Shown one piece after another: positions 36,623-45,010 of a DNA stretch of 64,000 nucleotides. The position numbers and the translations under genes are program-made. Positions within the stretch are counted from its first letter, which is position 1, and the number at the start of each line of letters is the position of its first letter. The DNA is from Gemmatimonadota bacterium (GTDB taxonomy: Bacteria; Latescibacterota; UBA2968; UBA8231): positions 186,001 through 250,000 of the forward strand of contig JABHDC010000253.1 in the NCBI GenBank assembly GCA_018673255.1, written 5' to 3'. A model generated the notes under the pieces. The model was not told the DNA's origin, searched no databases, and saw only the letters and a program-made list of their open reading frames with translations.

Positions 36623-37183
36623 TCAGGCTGGCGGGTCTTCCGGATGCCCCTGGCGCACCTGCTCTTGCGCCTGCCACCGCGACCACTGGGCCCAGAGAAT
36701 CGCCAAGGGCACCAGCTGACGAGCGGCCAGGACGTTGAAGTTGTTCGCAACCTTCACGAGCAGGAACCACAGATCCAGACCGCCTGCCACATCAACATCA
36801 TAGCCTGATGGCCGCGCGAGAGTCAGCCACTGACTTTCGATCCCCAGCAAGACATCGCCGATCTGCCAGAGCAGGAGTACAGGCAGGGCCGCGGCACACC
36901 ACTCCAGCCGTTGTCGGGCCCTCACGTGTTTCACGGCAATGGCTGCTGTGAGATAGAGGCCCAGATGGTAGGAGAGGAGGCGCAGCCCAATACTGCCCTG
37001 TGCTGCACTGCCGCTGCGCCAGGCCAGGTCTGCCCCGTCGATCCACACATAAAATGGGTGATCTGAGCCGAAAGCCAGCTGGGCGAAGGCGACGGCAAGT
37101 CTGCCCAGGAGATACTCGATCCAGGCTGACTGCATCGTGGCGATGAAGAGACTGGCCCCGATGAAGGCGGCTACCCAGCGCAT
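36623..37183 (-). CDS. Exosortase-H-associated membrane protein
   Basis: A 186-residue membrane protein with about three transmembrane helices: WVAAFIGASLFIATMQSAWI at the N-terminus, LYLTAAIAVKHVRARQRLEW with LPVLLLWQIGDVLLGI in the middle, and VKVANNFNVLAARQLVPLAI near the end. The ATG at 37,183 is two bases after the stop of the exosortase frame. The pairing and residue pattern match a small protein encoded next to exosortase H in other genomes, which I assign by context and recollection rather than by any search. Its function in C-terminal sorting is unknown. Confidence 0.65.
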   Translation of the reverse strand: MRWVAAFIGASLFIATMQSAWIEYLLGRLAVAFAQLAFGSDHPFYVWIDGADLAWRSGSAAQGSIGLRLLSYHLGLYLTAAIAVKHVRARQRLEWCAAALPVLLLWQIGDVLLGIESQWLTLARPSGYDVDVAGGLDLWFLLVKVANNFNVLAARQLVPLAILWAQWSRWQAQEQVRQGHPEDPPA

Positions 37184-37185
37184 GA

Positions 37186-37696
37186 TCAACTGGGTGCTCC
37201 CGCGACCGACTCCTCTGGTGGAAGCTGTCGCACGCGATCCACGTGTCGCATCCACAGCAGAAGGACGACGATGACCATCACCCCCTGGGCGATCTGGTCG
37301 TGGGCGACGTCGATCCAGTCGGGATGCCGGGCCATCGTATAGAGACAGGGCGAGGATCCGCAGGAGATTCAGGCCGAAGAGCAGGGGCAGATCGCGAGCC
37401 AGGGTTCGCAGGCGCAGCGACCACGGGGCCGGCAGGGCCAGGACACCGGCCAGCATCAACAGGAGGGCCTCAATGCCACTACAGCCTCCCCGGATCACGA
37501 CAGCCGTGCTCGCCAGTTCCGGTTCGATCACTTCGCCTTCGTCGGGGACCGTGCGAGTACCGAGGGTGATGTCACCCCGCCGTTCGATATCGAAGGGGAG
37601 CAGGGGGTGGCCGAGATGCTCGGCGGCGATGGTCACCAGTCGTGTGTAGGGCAGGTCGAGGATCTGCCTATCCAGCAGGCGTCGTTCGGCCTGCAT
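37186..37696 (-). pseudogene. Exosortase H (XrtH-like), frameshifted
   Basis: Minus-strand exosortase with intact motifs split over two frames. In the first frame, RGGCSGIEALLLMLAGVLAL gives the catalytic Cys and FGLNLLRILALSLY the catalytic Arg. At 37,333-37,348 the frame must slip by one base; in the next frame MARHPDWIDVAHDQIAQGVM supplies the catalytic His and runs to a stop at 37,186. Reading in one frame only gives Arg/Pro-rich nonsense. The usual N-terminal transmembrane helix before Cys is also missing. The residues and size match exosortase H of the IPTLxxWG-CTERM system, and no such substrate is in this window. Sequencing error, real loss or programmed slip cannot be told apart. Confidence 0.75.
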
Positions 37697-37783
37697 GCAG
37701 TGGCCTCTGCATAGGCGGGGTTGAGGTGGAGTGCATGGTCTGGCAGTGTTCAGGCATGGTCACTCAAGGATGGGCAGTTATAT

Positions 37784-37799
37784 ATCAAGAAATCTTGAT
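37784..37799. promoter_or_regulatory. Operator palindrome ATCAAGA-AA-TCTTGAT
   Basis: A perfect seven-base inverted repeat with a two-base centre, upstream of the ArsR-methyltransferase gene. It overlaps the -35 box at 37,795-37,800. This is the position expected for a repressor of the ArsR type acting on its own promoter and on ahcY. Confidence 0.7.
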
Positions 37800-37823
37800 G
37801 TTTCTCTATCCAACCTGTATACT
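37795..37823 (+). promoter_or_regulatory. Sigma-70-type promoter for the ArsR-methyltransferase/ahcY unit
   Basis: TTGATG (37,795-37,800), a 17-base spacer, and TATACT (37,818-37,823). Spacer length is ideal and both hexamers are close to consensus. The ATG of the regulator is about 58 bases downstream. The palindromic operator covers the -35 box. Confidence 0.75.
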
Positions 37824-37880
37824 CAGGGAGCGTGACATTCGTTTCCGCCTGAATCTGCTCGTTTCGCCTGACCTGAACGT

Positions 37881-38897
37881 ATGCCCGAACCTCTGCAAAT
37901 CTACAAGGCCCTGGCCGACGAGACGCGACTCCGACTGCTTCGTTTGTTGGCGCGATCTCCGTTGAATGTCAATGAGATCCTCTCCATCCTCGAGATGGGG
38001 CAGAGCCGGATCTCGAGGCATCTGCGGATTCTTGCCGAGGCCGATCTGGTGACGCGCCGTCGCGAGGGCACGTGGATCTACTATGAGTCGCACGCTGACA
38101 GCGACTGGCCCCTGGTCAAGGATACACTCTCGTTGCTGTCCGATCACGAGCGTGAACTGCCATCCTACGAACATGATGTGCAGCGCCTCGAAGAAGCGAT
38201 CGAACGCCGTCGCCAGCAGACGATCTCCTTCTTCGACAGCCTCACCGATCACAACGATGCCGGCGAACGTCAGAGTCCGGATGGACAGTACTACCGCGAG
38301 GTGACTCTGGCCATGATGCCGGAGCGTCTCGATCGTGTACTGGATCTGGGCACGGGGTCAGGTCTGATGTTGCCATCGTTGCTTGAACGTGCAGAGAGAG
38401 TCATCGCCGTCGATGCGTCGTCGACGATGCTCCAGCTGGCGCGGCAGACGGCGGGCAAGGCCGCGGTGGATCGCTGCGACTTCCGTCTCGGTGATCTCGA
38501 GCACCTGCCTGTCGCTGATGGTGAAGTTGATGCCGTCATCGCCTGCATGGTTCTGCATCACGTGCCCCGACCTCAAGCCGCGATCGAGGAAGCCTGGCGA
38601 GCACTGGCGCCAGGGGGAGCACTTACCATCGTCGATCTGGCCCAGCACGCAGACGAGTCCATGCGTGAGGCGCACGCCGACCTCTGGCTCGGTTTTCGAC
38701 CGATCGAGATCCGTCGCTGGCTTACGCAGGCGGGGTTCGAGGTCGACGCAGCCGATGTCCCGAACAAGAATCCCAATCAATCCACACTACCACTCATCAC
38801 TCTTCGAGGAACCAAATCATGCTCAAAACCAAACCTCGCCGCACGGCGAAGTCGAGCAGCAACGGCGCCAAGCGTACCAAGAAAGACTACAAAGTAG
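37881..38897 (+). CDS. ArsR-family regulator fused to SAM-dependent methyltransferase
   Basis: A 338-residue protein. Residues 1-80 are an ArsR winged helix ([40 protein letters not shown], no metal cysteines), and residues about 130-320 are a class I methyltransferase with motif [14 protein letters not shown], the acidic AVDASSTM, and [20 protein letters not shown]. Upstream of adenosylhomocysteinase, this suggests a sensor of S-adenosylmethionine or S-adenosylhomocysteine; the arrangement resembles SahR-type regulators described for the SAM cycle, an inference. Its last 79 bases overlap ahcY. The ATG lacks a strong ribosome-binding site. Confidence 0.88.
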   Translation: MPEPLQIYKALADETRLRLLRLLARSPLNVNEILSILEMGQSRISRHLRILAEADLVTRRREGTWIYYESHADSDWPLVKDTLSLLSDHERELPSYEHDVQRLEEAIERRRQQTISFFDSLTDHNDAGERQSPDGQYYREVTLAMMPERLDRVLDLGTGSGLMLPSLLERAERVIAVDASSTMLQLARQTAGKAAVDRCDFRLGDLEHLPVADGEVDAVIACMVLHHVPRPQAAIEEAWRALAPGGALTIVDLAQHADESMREAHADLWLGFRPIEIRRWLTQAGFEVDAADVPNKNPNQSTLPLITLRGTKSCSKPNLAARRSRAATAPSVPRKTTK

Positions 38898-40168
38898 CAG
38901 ACATCGGCCTGGCCGAATGGGGACGCAAAGAGATTCGTCTTGCAGAGCGCGAGATGCCCGGTCTGATGGCACTGCGTGCCGAATACGGCAAGAGCCAGCC
39001 GCTGAAGGGCGCGCGAATCGCCGGTTCGCTGCACATGACCATTCAGACGGCCGTGCTGATCGAGACCCTGCAGGCCCTGGGCGCGAAGGTGCGCTGGGCG
39101 TCGTGCAACATCTTCTCGACGCAGGATCACGCCGCTGCCGCCATCGCCGCTACGGGCACGCCCGTCTTCGCCTGGAAGGGCGAAACGGAAGATGAATACT
39201 GGTGGTGCACCGATCAGACGCTGCAGTGGCCTGGTGGCAAGGGGCCGAACATGATCCTCGACGACGGGGGTGATCTGACCAAGCGGGTCCATGACAAGCG
39301 CCCGGAACTGCTCGCCGCCATCCAGGGCACGTCGGAAGAGACCACGACGGGTGTGCACAATCTGAATCACATGCTCGCCGAGGGCACGCTGAAGATTCCT
39401 GCCATCAATGTCAACGACTCGGTGACGAAGTCGAAATTCGACAACCTCTACGGTTGCCGGGAGTCGCTGCTGGACGGCATCAAGCGCGCCACCGACATCA
39501 TGACGGCGGGCAAGACCGTCGTCGTGGCCGGCTACGGCGATGTTGGCAAGGGATCGGTGGGATCGATGAAGGGCTTCGGCGCCCGTGTCATCGTTACCGA
39601 AATCGACCCGATCTGCGCGCTGCAGGCGTCGATGGAGGGGCTCGAGGTCATGCCCATGAGTCAGGCCGTGAAGGAGGGCGACATTTTCGTCACCACCACG
39701 GGCTGCAAGGATGTGATCACGCTCGACCACATGGAGAAGATGAAGGACGGCGCTATCGTCTGTAACATCGGCCACTTCGACATCGAGATTCAGGTCGAGC
39801 AGTTGCAGAAGCGTCGCGGCATCAAGCACATCGAGATCAAGCCTCAGGTGGACGAGTTCACGTTCCCCGATGGCCACTCGATCATTCTGCTGGCCGAAGG
39901 ACGACTGGTGAATCTGGGTTGCGCCACCGGTCACAGTTCCTTCGTGATGTCCATGTCCTTCACCAACCAGGTGCTGGCGCAGATCGAGCTGTACACGAAG
40001 AAGCACGAGATCGGCGTCTACGTCCTGCCGAAGTATCTGGATGAGAAGGTCGCCAGACTGCATCTGAAGAAGCTGGGCATCCGGCTCGACAAGTTGAGCA
40101 CTGACCAGGCTGACTATCTGGGCATCAGCCGCTCAGGCCCCTACAAGGCTGATCACTACCGCTACTAG
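38819..40168 (+). CDS. ahcY: Adenosylhomocysteinase
   Basis: A 449-residue S-adenosylhomocysteine hydrolase. It cleaves SAH to adenosine and homocysteine, removing the inhibitor of all methyltransferases. Signatures are [38 protein letters not shown], the NAD motif [20 protein letters not shown] near residue 237, and KADHYRY-like C-terminus with the essential YKADHYRY residues. The N-terminal ~25 residues are basic and outside the family core. A GAGGA precedes the ATG, which lies inside the regulator's last 79 bases. A strong terminator follows. Confidence 0.97.
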   Translation: MLKTKPRRTAKSSSNGAKRTKKDYKVADIGLAEWGRKEIRLAEREMPGLMALRAEYGKSQPLKGARIAGSLHMTIQTAVLIETLQALGAKVRWASCNIFSTQDHAAAAIAATGTPVFAWKGETEDEYWWCTDQTLQWPGGKGPNMILDDGGDLTKRVHDKRPELLAAIQGTSEETTTGVHNLNHMLAEGTLKIPAINVNDSVTKSKFDNLYGCRESLLDGIKRATDIMTAGKTVVVAGYGDVGKGSVGSMKGFGARVIVTEIDPICALQASMEGLEVMPMSQAVKEGDIFVTTTGCKDVITLDHMEKMKDGAIVCNIGHFDIEIQVEQLQKRRGIKHIEIKPQVDEFTFPDGHSIILLAEGRLVNLGCATGHSSFVMSMSFTNQVLAQIELYTKKHEIGVYVLPKYLDEKVARLHLKKLGIRLDKLSTDQADYLGISRSGPYKADHYRY

Positions 40169-40194
40169 GTCAGATACTCGCTACAGATAACGAG

Positions 40195-40228
40195 AAGGGC
40201 CCGCGGCATACGCCGTGGGCCCTTTCTT
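40195..40228 (+). terminator. Rho-independent terminator of the ahcY unit
   Basis: A 13-base-pair stem AAGGGCCCGCGGC / GCCGTGGGCCCTT with one G-U pair and a four-base loop ATAC, then TTTCTT. It begins 27 bases after the ahcY stop. Confidence 0.9.
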
Positions 40229-40241
40229 GTGTACAAAGAAA

Positions 40242-40344
40242 AAGAGCGACCAACCCACCGGAATGCCGTCTTGATTATTGTCGAAGTTCCACCGTGGTGG
40301 ACAACTTCCATCGAGGCATTCTTCTGTGAATTCAGGTCGCTCTT
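40242..40344. repeat. Nested inverted repeat, about 103 bases
   Basis: Three arms nest inside one another: AAGAGCGACC / GGTCGCTCTT (40,242-40,251 and 40,335-40,344), GAATGCC / GGCATTC (40,261-40,267 and 40,315-40,321), and GAAGTT / AACTTC (40,283-40,288 and 40,303-40,308) with CCAC/GTGG in between. It would form one long imperfect hairpin as RNA or a cruciform as DNA. It lies in the 418-base gap after ahcY and before the serine hydrolase. No gene or known element in the gap explains it; the rest of the gap (40,345-40,586) shows no clear feature. Confidence 0.65.
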
Positions 40345-40586
40345 CATTCGACATGCTTGACGCAATCCTCGTGCCAACCATCGTGTCTCGACTGATTGAT
40401 CTTCGGGCTGCCACATCAGCCGGAGAGACTGGGAAGATTCTTCCGCGCCTGATACCCGGATGTGGATCATCCTGCCGGAATCAGAAGAGATGCCTGGCTG
40501 GAGGAGCCGCCCGGTTGCACGAGCTGCCCGGGTAGAGGAGTTTGGGGCACCGGCGCCTTCATCCATCTCAACTGAATCGATGCTCG

Positions 40587-42554
40587 ATGCGAATCCTGTC
40601 GCTCTGTCTGGTGACCTTGTTCTCAGCCTCTGTGGTTCTGGCCCATCATACACTCACCGCCGTTGCTCCCGTCGTGAGCGGAATCGTGATCGATGGCGAT
40701 CTGTCCGACTGGCCTGACAACGTGTTGACCCTGCCCATCGCACGGTCCCGTTTTGGGGCTGCAGCGGACAGCGTCGATGACCTGCAGGCCTGGTTCCGCG
40801 TTGCCCACGACCCGGATTCCTCGAGGCTCTACGTCGCAGTGGAGATGGTCGACGATTCTCCCGTTGTGTCAGATACCGCTACGGCGTGGAATGCGAGCGA
40901 CGCGTGCGAGATCTTCCTGGATTTCGAACACGGGGATCGCACCTCCGGGTGCATTCAGCACGTGCTCTACGGCCGCCATCACGAGGTGTTCACCCAAGGT
41001 GATGTGAATGACGACTCAACGGCGGGGATTGTGTCACGCGCCTATCGCGATGGCCGACACGTATTCGAGTGGCGATTCGATCTGGGTCAGATGGCCGGTG
41101 TTGAGGAGCCGCCCGGGCCGGGAGATGTGATCGGGTTCGACGTGTCAATCGGTGATCGCGATGCGGACGAGTCCTTCACCTGGATGGCCTGGGGAGATGG
41201 GATCGGCAAACTCGGTGCGCCGTCTCGGCGAGGGGATCTGGCGCTGTTACCCGCCCAGGGTGGCGGGCGTATCACAGGACGGGTGGCCTGGTCACACGAG
41301 GGCCAGGGTGTGCCGCCGCGCCGCGTCCAGATCCAGAGTGATCAGGGTTGGCTGCGAGCGGCGGTTGATGCCGACGGCGTGTTCGATCTACTCCTGCCGC
41401 CAGGATCGTACGAAGTGGCGACGCAGGACCTTCGCATCGGGCGAACCGGGCGCCGAGCGACGACGATCGAGGTCTCTTCTGGATCTGCGGTGAAGGTCCC
41501 GGATCTGATCGTCGATCCTGTCCAGGACAAGGGAATCCTGGTGGGTGAGTTGTTCGATCACCTGGGCCCCGAAGACCCTGGTGCTGCCGTCCTCATCGCC
41601 CACGAAGGCAAACTCCTGCACGAGGGCGGCTATGGCCTGGCCGATGTGGAGCACGCCATTCCCAACACACCGCGCACGCGCTTCCGCCTGGCGTCGGTCT
41701 CCAAGCAATTCACGGCGCTGGCGGTCATGCAACTGGTCGAGGCAGGGCGCATCGATCTGGACGTGCCACTGATTACCTATCTGCCGGACTATCCACGCGC
41801 CTCCGAAGTGACGACGCGTCAGTTGATGACGCACCAGTCAGGGATTCCGAATTACCTGGGCGATTCAGAATTCTGGGCAGAGGCGGCCCTTGGGCGGGAC
41901 ATGGCCGAGTTGCTCGATGTCTTCCAGCACAAGGATCTGGATTTCGAACCGGGAAGCCGCTACAGCTATTCGAACTCCGCCTACGTCGTGCTGGCGCATC
42001 TGCTGGAGACGGTTTCGGGCCTCAGTTTCGAGGAATATCTGCAGCGCAACATCTTCGATCCTGTCGGGATGGACGATACAGGTGTCGACCAATACCGGGC
42101 CATCGTACCCGATCGCGCCCACGGCTACTCCACTTCAGGTGATGGCATCATCAACACCTGGTGGCTGGATATGTATCTGCTCACGGGGGCCGGGAATCTC
42201 TACTCGACCGTGCGAGATCTGCTCAGGTGGGACCAGGCACTCTACACTCAGACCGTACTGCAACGGGAGACGCTGCAGCAGACCTATACACCAGCGACGC
42301 TCAATGACGGCAACGAAACCGCCTATGGTCTGGGCTGGCGAATCGGTGAGGTCCACGGGCTGCCGTATATCGGTCACTCGGGCAGCATCAATGGATTCAC
42401 GACACAGATCTATCGATACACCAGGCACGGCTACACGGTGATCGTGCTGGCGAACAATCCACGCCTGCATGCGGGAGAGGTGGCGCGGCAGATCAGTGAG
42501 ATCTACCTGTCAGATCAGATGACGTGGCCGACGGCGGTTGCCGCCGGCCCCTGA
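40587..42554 (+). CDS. Exported serine hydrolase (class C beta-lactamase fold) with N-terminal CBM9-like domain
   Basis: A 655-residue protein. Signal peptide ILSLCLVTLFSASVVLAHH, then a CBM9/DOMON-like sandwich (about 25-220, with DACEIFLDFEHGDR), a small carboxypeptidase-regulatory-like domain, and a beta-lactamase/penicillin-binding domain from about 330. The catalytic set is SVSKQFTAL (SxxK, near residue 370), YSYSNSAY (YxN) and GHSGSINGF (HxG), intact. Enzymes with this arrangement act as esterases or D-peptidases. Start ATG 40,587; an ATG at 40,579 is out of frame and the longer open frame has no signal. Carbohydrate or cell-wall binding by the N-domain is inferred. Confidence 0.9.
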   Translation: MRILSLCLVTLFSASVVLAHHTLTAVAPVVSGIVIDGDLSDWPDNVLTLPIARSRFGAAADSVDDLQAWFRVAHDPDSSRLYVAVEMVDDSPVVSDTATAWNASDACEIFLDFEHGDRTSGCIQHVLYGRHHEVFTQGDVNDDSTAGIVSRAYRDGRHVFEWRFDLGQMAGVEEPPGPGDVIGFDVSIGDRDADESFTWMAWGDGIGKLGAPSRRGDLALLPAQGGGRITGRVAWSHEGQGVPPRRVQIQSDQGWLRAAVDADGVFDLLLPPGSYEVATQDLRIGRTGRRATTIEVSSGSAVKVPDLIVDPVQDKGILVGELFDHLGPEDPGAAVLIAHEGKLLHEGGYGLADVEHAIPNTPRTRFRLASVSKQFTALAVMQLVEAGRIDLDVPLITYLPDYPRASEVTTRQLMTHQSGIPNYLGDSEFWAEAALGRDMAELLDVFQHKDLDFEPGSRYSYSNSAYVVLAHLLETVSGLSFEEYLQRNIFDPVGMDDTGVDQYRAIVPDRAHGYSTSGDGIINTWWLDMYLLTGAGNLYSTVRDLLRWDQALYTQTVLQRETLQQTYTPATLNDGNETAYGLGWRIGEVHGLPYIGHSGSINGFTTQIYRYTRHGYTVIVLANNPRLHAGEVARQISEIYLSDQMTWPTAVAAGP

Positions 42555-42578
42555 TGCCCTCACACGGCACTCGTCATC

Positions 42579-43742
42579 CTATTCTACGCGCTTGTAGTCG
42601 CCGGCCTCGTCCCAGGCCAGTGTCGTGATGCCGTAGTCGTCCCAGACGATCCGGCCATCTCGCAGCGTCACGCGGCACTCGATCTTCTCCGTCCCGGGGT
42701 GGCGGGCGGAACCGGAGTCGACGAAACCAAATTCGCCTTCCCGCACTTCCAGGATGGCGACGTCAGCACCCGCGCCGATGCTCAAGTTGCCGAGTTCCGG
42801 TCGACGGATGACCTCGGCCGGCTTCTGCGTCGATCGGTAGATGACCTCCTGCAGACCCATGCCCATGGCGAGGAACTTCGACATGGTGATGTCCATCGTG
42901 GCATTGGCGCGCATGCGGCTGGAGCGGTGCAGGTCGGTGCTGATCGTGTCGGGCTGGAAGCCCTGCTGCATGGCCGGTACGGCGATACGGAACCAGAAGC
43001 TTCCGCCGCCATGGCCCGTGTCGAAGATGATGCCCCTCTCACGCGCGGTCTTGACGTAGTCGTTGATCTTCAGATTCTCATCCAGCAGCGGGATGTGGCT
43101 GGCATACAGATGCGTGTGGATGTCACCAGGTGCCATGCGCTGGATGAGTAATTCCTCGTAAGTGCGCGACTCCTTCGGCGCGAAGTCGACCATGGTGATG
43201 GAGTCGGCCAGCCGAGCGGCATCGATCCCGCCCTGGGCGGACTCCCAACCGGATCCACCATAGTGAGCGGATTTTGAGCCGACCACGTGCTGGGGATACT
43301 GCTTGATCATGTCGGCACACGGCTCAGGCACCATCTCACCGGCGTCCTGTTCACAGCGTCCGGCCATACCGGCACCCACGATATTGATGAAGGCCAGCAC
43401 GCGCATCGTGGCCGTGTCGATGACGGTCTCGACGAAGCCCGGGAAGTGCTGCCAGCCCGAGCTGCCCGTGTCGACGCAGGTCGTAACACCGTAGGGCAGG
43501 CAGTGCTGATCCGGATAGAGCCAGGCATTGAAGCGACTGAAGGCATGCAGGTGGATGTCGAGCAGCCCTGGGGTGACATACAGGCCGCTGGCGTCAATTT
43601 CCTTCGTTGCCGTTCCTGGCAGGTCTTTGCCCACAGCGGCGATGAGGCCGTCTTTCACTGCGACGTCACTGATGCCATCGATGCTGTTGCGAGGGTCGAT
43701 GACGTGACCGTGGCGGATCAATACATCGTACGCTTGACTCAT
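42579..43742 (-). CDS. Amidohydrolase/deacetylase-type metal-dependent hydrolase
   Basis: A 387-residue TIM-barrel metallohydrolase. YVTPGLLDIHLHAF carries the HxH metal ligands, and YASHIPLLDENLKIND, then FDTGHGGGSFWF and DTISTDLHRSSRM, give the later His and Asp ligands. The family includes N-acyl-D-amino-acid deacylases and D-aminoacylases. The KDPG-type aldolase 1.3 kb away recalls the D-glucosaminate pathway, where a related hydrolase and aldolase pair is known, but no aminotransferase is present. Several ATGs lie in the first nine codons; I use 43,742. It is divergent from an FMN reductase with a 50-base gap. Confidence 0.88.
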   Translation of the reverse strand: MSQAYDVLIRHGHVIDPRNSIDGISDVAVKDGLIAAVGKDLPGTATKEIDASGLYVTPGLLDIHLHAFSRFNAWLYPDQHCLPYGVTTCVDTGSSGWQHFPGFVETVIDTATMRVLAFINIVGAGMAGRCEQDAGEMVPEPCADMIKQYPQHVVGSKSAHYGGSGWESAQGGIDAARLADSITMVDFAPKESRTYEELLIQRMAPGDIHTHLYASHIPLLDENLKINDYVKTARERGIIFDTGHGGGSFWFRIAVPAMQQGFQPDTISTDLHRSSRMRANATMDITMSKFLAMGMGLQEVIYRSTQKPAEVIRRPELGNLSIGAGADVAILEVREGEFGFVDSGSARHPGTEKIECRVTLRDGRIVWDDYGITTLAWDEAGDYKRVE

Positions 43743-43792
43743 CTTCTCACCCATCTGGGATCTCAACTCCTGGATTCAACGAAGGACGACCG

Positions 43793-44326
43793 ATGCCGAA
43801 GATCGTCGTGATCAGCGGCTCCCTGCATCCCATGAGCCGCTCGCGGGTTCTTGCCCGACATACTGTGGATACACTGGCCTCCATGCAAGTGGAGGCGGAT
43901 TTCGTGGACCTGCGGGATGTGCCGATGGAGTTGTGCGATGGCGCCGGGGGCGGCAAGACCGAAGCCGTCCTGGCCTTGGGGGCAAGGATCGCGGCGGCGG
44001 GTGCCGTCATCGTCAGTGTCCCCATTTACGTCTACGATGTGAATGCGGCGATCAAGAATCTGGTCGAGCTCACAGGGCGTTCCTGGACGGACAAGCCTGT
44101 TGGTCTTCTGTGCGCTGCCGGCGGCCGTTCCAGCTACATGTCAGTGATGGCCTTCGCCAATAGCCTGATGCTGGATTTCCGTTGCCTCATCGTGCCGCGT
44201 TTCGTCTATGCCACGGGAGATGACTTCGGCGATGACAGAACGGAGTCGATGCATATCGCCAGCGATGAACTGCGTGATCGGCTCGATGATCTGGCCCGGT
44301 CGATCGTGCATCTGTGCCGACCCTGA
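43793..44326 (+). CDS. NADPH-dependent FMN reductase
   Basis: A 177-residue flavodoxin-fold protein. IVVISGSLHPMSRSRVLA is the flavin-phosphate loop of the FMN_red family, and VSVPIYVYDVNAAIKNLVEL the second flavin-binding segment (GxxPxYxxxxxxxLKN). It would reduce FMN or quinones with NAD(P)H. A well-placed AAGGAC precedes the start. It is divergent from the amidohydrolase, so the pair could share regulation. Nothing links it to a specific monooxygenase. Confidence 0.9.
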   Translation: MPKIVVISGSLHPMSRSRVLARHTVDTLASMQVEADFVDLRDVPMELCDGAGGGKTEAVLALGARIAAAGAVIVSVPIYVYDVNAAIKNLVELTGRSWTDKPVGLLCAAGGRSSYMSVMAFANSLMLDFRCLIVPRFVYATGDDFGDDRTESMHIASDELRDRLDDLARSIVHLCRP

Positions 44327-44415
44327 AGTCAGGGGAATCCGGCGAATCGAACCGGTCTGCTGGCATTCGGACTGCTCTTCCGGCAGCGGCGCCGGGCGGG
44401 GCGAAGCGACTGAGA

Positions 44416-44832
44416 TTAGTCTGCTGATCGTTTCTCGGAGACGCGCACGATGACGTAGGCGATCAGGGCGAAGAGAAAGAAGACCAGCAGCATCCAGGCG
44501 ATGCTCTGCAGCGTGCCGATCAGGGCCCGGTAGACTTCCAGGACCCAGCGCTCCGTCGTCAGTGCGAGCACTTCGGGCGGCATCTTGGCGCCCTCGACAA
44601 GGCCCCGAGGCACGCGGGGCGTGATGTACTGCTCCAGATCCCAGATACGCACGCCACCCGAGACACCGGTGACGTAAATGGCGAAGGTGATGTACTTGCG
44701 CCAGGCCGAAGAGATATCGTCAGCGATGATCCGCGAGAGGATGCGGTCGACGGGATCGCGGAAGACCCGGGCCAGCAGAGCAGCCGTACTCAGGGAGGCG
44801 ATGAAGGTGACCAGGAGCAGGGTCAGAAACAT
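44416..44832 (-). CDS. Small integral membrane protein of unknown function
   Basis: A 138-residue protein with one helix at the N-terminus (MFLTLLLVTFIASLSTAALL), a central amphipathic part, and a second helix at the C-terminus (IAWMLLVFFLFALIAYVIVR). I do not recognise a family. ATG 44,832 begins it; the open frame starts 15 codons earlier. The central motif AIYVTGVSGGVRIWDLEQYI could be a re-entrant or periplasmic segment. It lies between a convergent FMN reductase and an intergenic terminator and has no obvious partner. Confidence 0.65.
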   Translation of the reverse strand: MFLTLLLVTFIASLSTAALLARVFRDPVDRILSRIIADDISSAWRKYITFAIYVTGVSGGVRIWDLEQYITPRVPRGLVEGAKMPPEVLALTTERWVLEVYRALIGTLQSIAWMLLVFFLFALIAYVIVRVSEKRSAD

Positions 44833-44942
44833 GGATCCCTCTCTGCCGGGTTGAATTGCGCTTGCGTGGTGAAACACTAGTGCACGGTTGCCGTTCTTAC
44901 GCGATCGCCGCTCTCAGGCGATCGAACATCTGCCAGAATAGG

Positions 44943-44978
44943 AAAAGGCCGCCCGCTCTCACAAGCGGACGGCCTTTC
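44943..44978 (-). terminator. Terminator after the KDPG-type aldolase gene
   Basis: AAAAGGCCG-CCCGCT / AGCGGA-CGGCCTTT forms a long stem. Read on the minus strand it ends in CCTTTTTCC and lies 33 bases after the aldolase stop; on the plus strand it ends CCTTTCTTTC, so it may work both ways. Confidence 0.85.
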
Positions 44979-45010
44979 TTTCATCAATTTCGCCGACTAC
45001 GTGGCCGCGT

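Noticed and set aside
36623..37696. A single 357-residue protein on the minus strand
   Set aside because: The middle (about 37,330 to 37,190) reads as Arg/Pro-rich nonsense in that frame, while a shifted frame completes an exosortase motif and a separate start at 37,183 begins the partner; it is two genes with a frameshift.
38777..40063. A 428-residue minus-strand ORF across ahcY
   Set aside because: Antisense of a strongly conserved enzyme, with composition typical of GC-rich shadow frames.
40181..40414. Minus-strand ORF including ERPEFTEECLDGSCPPRW
   Set aside because: Looks protein-like in places, but it overlaps the ahcY terminator and nested repeat and has no ribosome-binding site or homology.
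44327..44400. A sorting-signal-like tail (GLLAFGLLFRQRRRAGRSD) after the FMN reductase
   Set aside because: The hydrophobic-then-basic pattern resembles an exosortase or rhombosortase anchor, but the frame has a stop 12 codons upstream and no start, and there is no proline/glycine recognition motif.
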